Below are positions 56,743 to 64,000 of a stretch of 64,000 nt of DNA, piece by piece; positions within the stretch are counted from its first letter, which is position 1, and each line of letters begins with the position of its first letter. The notes under the pieces were generated by a model that did no database searches, was not told the origin of the DNA, and was given only the letters and a program-made list of their open reading frames with translations. Made by a program: the position numbers and the translations under genes. Location of the stretch: contig KQ965782.1 of assembly GCA_001574975.1 (NCBI GenBank), forward strand, positions 1 to 64,000. The letters are read 5' to 3'. Origin of the DNA: Gonapodya prolifera JEL478 (Eukaryota; Monoblepharomycota; Monoblepharidomycetes; Monoblepharidales; Gonapodyaceae).

Positions 56743-57979
56743 ATGGCGGACCCTGACAAGGAGAAATTGGTGTGAGAGATTTTCCCGAACAATCGACTCA
56801 CGGATGATCCCTCGCACCGCTGTCCCCCAAACCTCCAGTTGCTTTCGCTCCGTGACTGTCTCGATGACCCGGAAACCATGGCAGAGGTTATGGGAGTCAT
56901 CAACCGGCGCCGAGAAAATATCGTCAAGTCTTGCACAGAATCGCTCAAGGTGATGCCAAAGAGAATGCTGGACAATCCGGACAGGAATTATCAAATCAAT
57001 CTCTTACCGCGGTCGTTTGATAGGAGCGATCTCTCTGATAAGCTAAAGGACCTGCTCGTGCAGTGCGATGACCAACGAGAGTGGCTCATGGATCTGATTT
57101 CGGCAAAGATACTTTGTATTGTTTATTAAGTTGAGGAATCTGGAGCTGGGACGTCGGGTTATGGAAACGTCAATTGCGCGTAAGTACAGTTGCGGGCATT
57201 GGTATGGTTGTTTGTTTATCAAATACTTCATCTCCCAAAGTCGTTGCTGACACAGGATATGGACCTTTGGAGGTGCCAAACCCTCCTGAAATGAGTGCAC
57301 CTCAACAGAGGACAGCAGAGGAAAGTCAAAAGGTGGAAACTCATCGTCTCTCGCTGAAACCCACCAATGGAAACAGATTCCGAGAGATACCCGTGGTTGT
57401 TCAAAGTATCCAAACATTGCAGGAAATATCGATTACCATTCTTGCACAGTCCGAGCTCGCAGTGTCAGAAAGATTGTCGCAGGGAAATTGCGTCACAGGT
57501 CACGCCATGGACGCATTTGCGGAAGGGAATGGATGGCGAGCAATTCCACCCCGAACGCAGCGATACAGGACGCATCTTTGGGTGTACAAACATATACCAG
57601 AAATGAACGCCCCATTACGCCATCTTTTGTTGGAGGTATGGGATCGATGGCACCTGCCAATCACGCACCATCTAGCACCGGCACCGGTCTATGGACAGGA
57701 AATTCTGAGGAGGGCGGACCTGTATCACCAACATTTAGAGATGGTGGAAGACGTATAATCTTGCCTTCAATGGACGATGGTGATTTAGAAAGGGCCCAGA
57801 ATGTAGAACAGAACATTGCGCAGTCATGTGACACCCTTGATGGCAACAAAAATGGTTATGGGTCTTCTGACGAGGTATGTTGAGAGTTTTCACACTGCTA
57901 TGAGCTGTTATTTGACCTTTGTTTTATGAGTTAGAGCGTAAATTCAATGGATACGAGTACAATGTTTAATCTAGTATGA
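56743..57979 (+). CDS. Unknown multi-exon gene
   Basis: ATG 56743 (MADPDKEKL) splices over an intron at about 56771-56836 to LLSLRDCLDDPETMAEVMGV and INRRRENIVKSCTESLKVMP, a charged helical region up to about 57110. After one or two uncertain introns comes a Ser/Pro/Thr-rich region. One frame, ending TPTFRDGGRRII-type sequence, then DDGDLERAQNVEQNIAQSCD, splices at 57873 to a last exon ending MFNLV at TGA 57977-57979. Two frames compete between 57250 and 57700. No domain is recognised. Confidence 0.4.
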
Positions 57980-57986
57980 AATGTTG

Positions 57987-58238
57987 TCATCTCCGTACCT
58001 TGCTTAAAAGAAAGCAATGCAATGGGTGGAAGCGTACATGGATACTCCCATTGCTCAATCTGTCGCAAGTTGAGAAGAAATCCTGAATGGTCCGTGCATG
58101 AGGACGCAATAGGATACTCATGACACTTTCCATGTATTGTTTCGACAAGCGCTTGATGGCATCCATGTCACCAATGCTCGTTTTCGTTTGTTGCGCATGC
58201 TCAAGACTCTTGATAAAGCGCGATTGATTTCCAACCAA
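57987..58238 (-). CDS. Small hypothetical ORF
   Basis: An 83-residue minus frame reads SRFIKSLEHAQQTKTSIGDM and DAIKRLSKQYMESVMSILLR, likely helical. A second frame just upstream (to 58332) looks coding too (ARTLTSMVQLRRMLHIARTH) and could be its 5' part after a frame change. Not recognised. Confidence 0.25.
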   Translation of the reverse strand: MVGNQSRFIKSLEHAQQTKTSIGDMDAIKRLSKQYMESVMSILLRPHARTIQDFFSTCDRLSNGSIHVRFHPLHCFLLSKVRR

Positions 58239-58369
58239 GGATGAATAATGAATGCGTCCTGGCGATATGAAGCATTCTGCGTAGCTGCACCATTGAAGTC
58301 AACGTACGCGCCTTGTTTGCCTTACTCCCATGCATTATCTGCCCCCCAAAAATAAAATAATACCAAACC

Positions 58370-59550
58370 CTACATCTTGGCCACATCCACTTTCCACCGC
58401 CACTCTCCCCACCGATACCCATCCACCATGGCGGCCTTCCAGGTCTCCTGCGGCGCACCGCGCAAGCACGCGGAAGTGGGGGTCAGGATCTGGTGCGCGC
58501 AGGGGTCTGTTTGGTACGTGTACGGATCAAGTGCGTAGTCTCTCTTTGCCGCCGACGTGGCGGCTGCGGGAGTCGATAGTGGCGGGGAAAAGGTGTCAGG
58601 CTGGTGCAGGGGAACTTCCACAATCCCCAGCTCGTTCATCGCTCTCGCAAACTGGGCGTGGAAGATCGACCACGTCGACGACCGGCATGGCGTCAGGAGG
58701 TGTATGCGGGGCGTGTATGTGCTCTTGCTCTTGCTCTCCGCCAGAGGCCGTCTGAGGAGCCGGGCCAACACGTTTGGCAACAACCCCGCGGTGACTTCTC
58801 CATACAGCACGTCCGACGCAATGATGAGATCAAACATCTGCGGGAACGCCGGGTCCACCTGTTCGGTCCACACAGCGTCCAGATTCGTCCAGTCGAGTTT
58901 CCGCACCGAGCACAGATCGCTCGTGTCGTTGAGGAGAATGTTGTGCTGGACGTTGGCGATGACGCAGGGGACGTAGTCTGTGAGGAATACGAGCGGGTCG
59001 GTGGTGTGGATGTTGCTGGTGTTGGTGGTGGGCGAGGCCCGGTGATGTTGACGTTGACGTTGAATGACCTTTCCGGAGGCGATTCCGGCGATTCCGACAC
59101 CGCAGCCGAGGTCGAGGACGGTGGGTGGCGCGGTCTTAGTCGTGCTGGAGGTGCAGTCGGGCAGAGGGATTCGGCCGGTGAGGATGAGACTGTTGCGGAA
59201 ATCAACGAGTGGGCATTGAAATGATTGTGTTCCCAAAACGGCGAGTGAGCTATAAAGAGACATGGAGCGTGACGTGCGTGCAATCCCATCACTCACTGGG
59301 ATAGTATGAGTCCAGCGCCCCATGTTTCGAGGCCAAATGTTTCTCCTGGAACTGAAACCTGCATTGTACCGCAACATCATCAGTCTCGAGACTTGAATTT
59401 AAAGCATGCGATCAGAGGGTTCCGTTACCTCGCGAATTTTAATGGACAGTTTCTCGCCACCGTTCACATCGAAAAAGAATCCTCGCTGGTTAATGTCAAA
59501 GCAGAGGGCTGAAAGAGTACAATTCGGTTGGTGAAATGGCAATTGGCATC
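58370..59550 (-). CDS. Family-16 lysine methyltransferase (METTL21/EEF-KMT type)
   Basis: ATG 59550 (MPIAISPTELYSF) and exon 1 end GGEKLSIKIRE; exon 2 gives VSVPGETFGLETWGAGLILS. After a third exon (SLAVLGTQSFQCPLVDFRN) come VLDLGCGVGIAGI (SAM-binding motif I), LTDYVPCVIANVQHNILL and FDLIIASDVLYG (post-motif with acidic residue), ending in a helical C-terminus at 58370. This is the Methyltransf_16 seven-strand fold, whose members methylate lysines of translation factors and chaperones. A Ser/Thr-rich insertion between motif I and the next strand is longer than usual. Confidence 0.75.
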
Positions 59551-59564
59551 TCACGTTGCACCCC

Positions 59565-59771
59565 GCGAGGAATAGGAATATTCGGCGGACTCCTCAGTCA
59601 ACACTCCGGAAGGAGAGGTATATTTGCCTCAGGTGGGAATATGCGCTCCGCGAGGGTATTCCGCTCCGCTGTGTATTCACCTCCGGCGGACGCCTCACTT
59701 TGTTCGACAGCGTCGGTTCGGTCAGCGCTACCGCGCTTAGGCAAATGGCCTCCCGTCGCTCGAAATGACTC
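59565..59771 (-). mobile_element. Dispersed short repeat (copy 2, inverted)
   Basis: Read on the minus strand, 59771 to 59565 shows the same ordered blocks as the intron element at 23540-23870: GAGTCATTTCGAGCGACGG (59771-59753), GCGCTGACCGA (near 59727), GCCGGAGGTGAATACAC (near 59690) and repeated GAATAC...GCGGAGCG units, ending in TATTCCTCGCGGGG. The block order and orientation are consistent, with internal length differences. Confidence 0.55.
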
Positions 59772-60320
59772 ACCCTCGATCCGTCCACGGAGCGATGACG
59801 ACCTCCGCGCCAGGGACTCCCAGTCTCTGTTCCCATTATCGAGCAAATACGCCCTCTTTGGTTTCCTTGTGGGAACGTTGGATGCCTTCGGGTGACCTGC
59901 AAACCGCGAAATCTCTTGCGCCAACACGACGGGATCTTCCTCGAAATCAAACATTGCCGCGACATCCTCCAACCGCCCCGTCAGGTTTTCGTTGGCTTCA
60001 GGGCCCATCTCCCTCGCCTTGTGGAGTTCCGCGACGACCTCCTCGAGCACCAGCAGCGCGGCTCGTTTAAAATCGCACACGAGGATCGGGTCGACCGAGA
60101 GCGCGACGTCCTTTATTCCCTGCAGCTGCAGCGTCTCGAGCTGCTCCGCGACGTTTGTGATGTGCGGTAGCGGCGCGAATTTGTCTGTTGCCAGCTCAAA
60201 CTCCACCCGCCGTGGGGATTCGGATTCGGATTCGCGACCGGAGCCGAACGTGTGCGCGATGGCGTGCAGATGCGACGTGACGGCCGCGAGTGTGCGGTCG
60301 AGAAAGGAAGGCGGCGGCAT
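59598..60320 (-). CDS. Unknown gene, 3' end supplied by the dispersed repeat
   Basis: From ATG 60320 (MPPPSFLDRTLAAVTSHLHA) the frame gives a helical protein: VEFELATDKFAPLPHITNVA, CDFKRAALLVLEEVVAELHK, ENLTGRLEDVAAMFDFEEDP. About 60 C-terminal residues, ending PPEANIPLLPEC, are encoded by the repeat copy at 59565-59771. The original end of the gene was probably further on and lost, or lies in an unseen exon. No family is recognised. Confidence 0.4.
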   Translation of the reverse strand: MPPPSFLDRTLAAVTSHLHAIAHTFGSGRESESESPRRVEFELATDKFAPLPHITNVAEQLETLQLQGIKDVALSVDPILVCDFKRAALLVLEEVVAELHKAREMGPEANENLTGRLEDVAAMFDFEEDPVVLAQEISRFAGHPKASNVPTRKPKRAYLLDNGNRDWESLARRSSSLRGRIEGESFRATGGHLPKRGSADRTDAVEQSEASAGGEYTAERNTLAERIFPPEANIPLLPEC

Positions 60321-62538
60321 GTTGCGGTGCAGGCGTGAGTGCGGAGTGGAGTGGAGTGTGGCCAACGAGGATTCGGAACCGTCTTCCTTCACCTTTACTT
60401 CATCCGCCTGGATTTACACCTCACGTGGTTGGTGACATTGATGACATTGAACGTCTCGTCCAATGCGTAACATGAATGAAATTAATTATAATTCCCCCCA
60501 ACGATATTCCTTTTGTGACTCCTTTTGTGCGACAGCTCACAAGGTGAAGAGTAGCATACACATAACAACGCTAGGACTGTTGTCAATAGCTCAGTTTTAA
60601 CGGTACGAAGGCGCTGTTGAACCTTGATTGACAAGATTAGTTGGCGACGCAACGACAAAGTTGGGGGACGCCCTCGCCTGTTGAACGTAAGCTTGACGCG
60701 ATTACAAAGGCTTCCGAGGTTGACCATGACGAATTGATGAAAATGTGATGATGACATGCTGGTGGTTAGCGTAGCCCCACACTTCAGGCCAGGTCGGTCT
60801 TTCTTTTTTCTTCTGTCCAAGTATGTACAGGGCGCAGGCAGATGCTGCGTGCGCGTCCCATTTGCATTTGAGAAAGAAGAAATAAGAAAGGCCGAGCTGG
60901 CCGGAAGTATGATTCTAAGCTAAGTGTCGCGATTCGTTGTGGTGGGGCTGGAGGAGTGAGAGAGCAGGTTGCGGCAGAGAGACATTGTGCCCGCTCTCTC
61001 GGTCTGTCTGCTGCAACTCGCTTTCACTCAGACAACGGACACCAGTGGGTCGCTTCACGCTTGGCGAGGGCAGACGGGCAGACAGGCTGCATGTCGCACC
61101 TTCTTCTGTGATGCAACGGAAACAAGGGGAGCAGAGGCTGACAGAGGGATAAGTGAAACCTCAGGCCCAACCTTTTCGATCTGTGACGGAAGGAAAGCGA
61201 TGCGAACTCAGAGCAACTGCAGCGATGTGGTGAGGGAGACTGATGACGCCGACGAATCTATTTTGAAGCCATCAAAAATGGCCGAAAGAAACCTGCCGAG
61301 AGGCGAGCGGGACTCTTCGGGTGTCAGGTGATGCTTGTTTGTGATGAAGGTGAGGGAATGCCGCCACGGTTACGCCAGTTCTGGGAATTAGCCGCGCCAC
61401 CCGAATATGTATTGTTAGCATCACAGGAAACTCAGTTTATCCCAGGTGGAGGAAATTCAGCGCGGGGAAGTTTTGATTGGATTACTTATATGATTTACAT
61501 TTTGCATACAGGCGCACCACATCTGGGAAAGAGCGACAAAACACTGTTCCACGGCGCGAGAAGAAGTCGCAGCAGGTGTTTGCTGCCCATCGCTCGCCCC
61601 ATCCTGCTCACTCCCTCACCGTTGCACTCCCTTGCGCTCCCCTGAATTCCAGATGTGTTCGTAGCCCTACTCACACACGACATTCATCTGTGAGCACCAC
61701 TTCCTTGCAGGGTGGGGAACCGATTGCTGGCTTCTTTCATCACCGGCGAGGGGGGAGCGGGGGAACGGGGGAGTGGGGGGGGAGATGGTGGGGTCAACTA
61801 AAGGTCCGGGGTTCTGTGGTGAAGAGGGTTAGGAGTGTTCGGACGCCGCGGGAAAATCCATACACATTATTGTTGCGTGACTGGAGGTGTAACCAGTGGA
61901 ATTCCGGGGACTACGCTAGTCTAGTTACAGTTCTAGAGTTGAACGATTGGCTATTGGTCATTTATGCGAATTTTGACTCGTAGCAGGCTGAACGAAAAAT
62001 GAAGTACTACGATTGAAGATGCAAACACTCCATTCTCCTCAAGCCTATTGCATAAGGGGAAGTGATTGTGTTGTAGTCATAAGGGGAGGGAAATGCGATA
62101 CTGTAGCATCACTCTGACTGTTTAGGTCAGCATTGATGAAGGTCCAACTTCGAGGCGCACAAAATGAGCGCCGCAACACCTGTCCACGCACCACCTCATC
62201 AGTTACATAACATACAATTCGACATGGTTTTCATCGTTCACTGTGAGCGCGAGGTCTTTAAAACGGACTTTGCACTAATTATGAACCTGTGCTCACGTGT
62301 TCTTGGAGCGACGCTACGATTCATTGGCGTACCTTTATGAATACAGTGCACTACGTTCGATAAATTCCTCCGTACAAGGATACGTGTACCATCACCATGT
62401 AAGCACCTTGGATTATGACATGGGAGCACCACCTGCGACCATTCTGTCTGGTCATGTCACCATGTCCATTTCACTTCAGGGCTCCACGGTATCAAGGGCC
62501 TTCCAGCGAAAGTATATCTTCACCTGTTGCGCATGCCT
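60321..62538. other. 2.2 kb without a supported gene
   Basis: Short frames occur, one with a protein-like stretch (RQFWELAAPPEYVLLASQE, about 61360-61440), but no gene model. A strong G-run lies at 61750-61794. Confidence 0.4.
61750..61794 (+). other. G-run cluster (possible G-quadruplex)
   Basis: Six runs of four or more G occur within 45 nt, separated by one to six bases, which satisfies the usual G3+N1-7 quadruplex pattern. Confidence 0.6.
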
Positions 62539-63827
62539 TCACCTCTTTACAGTTAAATCCAGAGTGAGCTTTCCATACAAGTCAGGGACCACTGGTGTTT
62601 CCTCCAGACTCAACATTCTGAGCAGAGTCGGTGTGTGAAAAATATGTACCACGGCTGACATTGAAATACTGGGATAGCAATAGAGTCCTAGAGTGTCTAC
62701 GATCGGACAATTCGATGCAATGCACTGGAGCACAAGTGGGGACAGTGGGCGATTCGGTTCTGAAAGACTAAACGTTGAAAGATTGCCACCGATTCGTTCC
62801 AGGAGTTGAGCAATTTCACGTGGTTCCGCAGAGCAATCCAGAAGGGATAGCTTCCTCAACTGCGTGAGATGCTCAAGCATCAACGCAGTTGGAGCGCCAA
62901 CCAGCAATAACAGGTTCAACCCAACGCACGAGGAAATAAGGTGCGCGTTCTGGAAATCTTTCCAACCCGCCGCGAGCTTTCTGAGTGAAGTTACGAGAGT
63001 GCGCGGGATTGTGACCGCCCCTGATTCGAACGCGAAGCCTAAAGCAAAGACCTCGAGTGCTACACATTTTGGTAAAAGGACGTGCAACAGTTCGGTCACT
63101 TTCAGCGCATGCACGATCGAAGTCGAGAACTTGGATTATGTCGGCGACAGATTCCAGAGCAGTGCTGAGACCAAAAACGAGATCCTCCGGCAATCCGGCA
63201 AGTGTCCACCATTTGGTGTTTGTCGCAACTTCACGCAGTGCCGAAAGGAGCCTGAAAATAGTCTGCACGGAAAGATTTCCATTTTTGCAGTTGATCTTCA
63301 CCGTGTGCGGACGAACGAAGCTCCGGCAATGCGGCTCCAACGAAAGCAACGAGTCCAGTCTTTGAAGGCACCTGGTTGCTCCCTCGAACGTCCACGTCCT
63401 CCACAGCGATTTAAACGCCATGTGCCACCAAGGATTGCTTCATTTTCGATCGCATCGCAGGATAAAGTGAGGCTCATTGCCGTTTACGTGGAACCAAAGT
63501 TGACTGATGCTCGACTCACCACACTCGAGCACATGCCACCTTATCTGTTTCTTCCAGGTGCCAAAATATCTGCTCGGCGACCTCTGGTATATAGAGCGCT
63601 CGATGCGCAGGTGAATTAGGATCTACGTCCACACTGGTTCGTGAACGAGGGAAGCGGGGCCGGGGAAAGCCACGATTCTGCCATGTCAAGTTAAACGACG
63701 GTCCGTCTAAAATGGATGGCGATCCCGCACACCATGGTGTCAAGCCTCCTTTGTTTGCAAGGTTATCAGTTTGGCACGGAACTCCCTCACCAAGACTATT
63801 ATTCTCCTGACATGTATTTCCTAGCAA
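62539..63827 (-). CDS. F-box/leucine-rich-repeat-type protein, frame break near 63105
   Basis: The minus strand reads LYIPEVAEQIFWHLEETDKV|ACARV, splices over about 63457-63521 to CNPWWHMAFKSLWRTWTFEG, a fungal F-box. It continues as LPEDLVFGLSTALESVADII and then, in a different frame, TSIVHALKVTELLHVLLPKC, VTSLRKLAAGWKDFQNAHLI, HLTQLRKLSLLDCSAEPREI and LSPLVLQCIASNCPIVDTLG, which are leucine-rich-repeat-like, to a stop at 62539. The frame change near 63105 could be an intron (GTCGCC...GAAAG) or a one-base frameshift. The 5' start is uncertain. The ATG at 63827 is the first available. Confidence 0.5.
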
Positions 63828-64000
63828 GAACTGCCCAACATCTATTCAAGAAAAGAAAAATGCAATGCATACGTGATTTGAAAGTGAATACAAGACTCAA
63901 ATTATGTGAATTGGACGCGCATACGTTCTACTTCTTTTTAGCGATATCGCGATCTTCGTCGGGGGTATCCTGTAAATTTCGATATGAATGTTAGCGAGGA
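63828..64000. other. Right edge, nothing recognised
   Basis: No feature can be supported before the window ends. Confidence 0.4.

Noticed and set aside
1-64000. CRISPR array, tRNA or rRNA genes, complete transposon
   Set aside because: No spaced direct-repeat array, no tRNA B-box in a cloverleaf context, no rRNA-like block and no intact transposase or reverse transcriptase was found by eye.

Overview
This window looks like nuclear DNA of a fungus. Most genes are split by short introns of about 45-75 nt with GT...AG ends and often a CTRAC-like branch site. The content is typically fungal: a Dal5-type MFS permease, GH37 trehalase, an HMG-box factor with serine/proline-rich tails, RFX, PSO2/SNM1, TBL1/SIF2, MYND and F-box proteins. 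Genes lost in many ascomycete yeasts (a PARN-type nuclease, CLPTM1, an SLC10A7-like transporter, an IRG-like GTPase) and an F-box/ankyrin-like family point to an early-diverging (perhaps chytrid) or basidiomycete lineage. I cannot settle which from sequence alone. Stop codons behave as in the standard code.

Layout. 1-12.4 kb is accessory and partly decayed: an ankyrin-like relic, a C3H-like ORF with small repeats, an IRG-type GTPase reading towards SH3 modules, the 5' end of an ankyrin gene, a strongly basic protein made of 174-bp repeats, the N-terminal part of a PARN nuclease, the C-terminal part of a P4 flippase, a Sel1-repeat tail, and a gene ending in a RING-like cysteine cluster. 13-17 kb holds a putative membrane protein and an HMG-box regulator. 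18-45 kb is dense and mostly intact: MFS permease, fatty-acid-hydroxylase-family enzyme, small cysteine protein, SLC10A7-like transporter, CLPTM1, PSO2, trehalase, RFX factor, MYND protein, large Sel1-repeat protein. 45-48.9 kb is poorly resolved and includes a decaying F-box/ankyrin-like gene. 48.9-60.4 kb holds TBL1, a CENP-V/GFA protein, an F-box protein, a second MYND protein, an unknown gene, a family-16 methyltransferase and an unknown gene whose end lies in a dispersed repeat. 60.4-62.5 kb has no gene I can support, and an F-box gene closes the window.

I see no operon, tRNA, rRNA, CRISPR or complete transposon. The genes are mostly unrelated housekeeping or regulatory functions. Two threads stand out. 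Gene fragments and frame breaks cluster at the left end, at 45.9-47.4 kb and at the right end. A short dispersed repeat occurs both in an over-long intron of the SLC10A7-like gene (about 23.54-23.87 kb) and, inverted, at the 3' end of another gene (about 59.57-59.77 kb). Exon limits below are read by eye from splice consensus and reading frame, so outer limits and small exons may be off.
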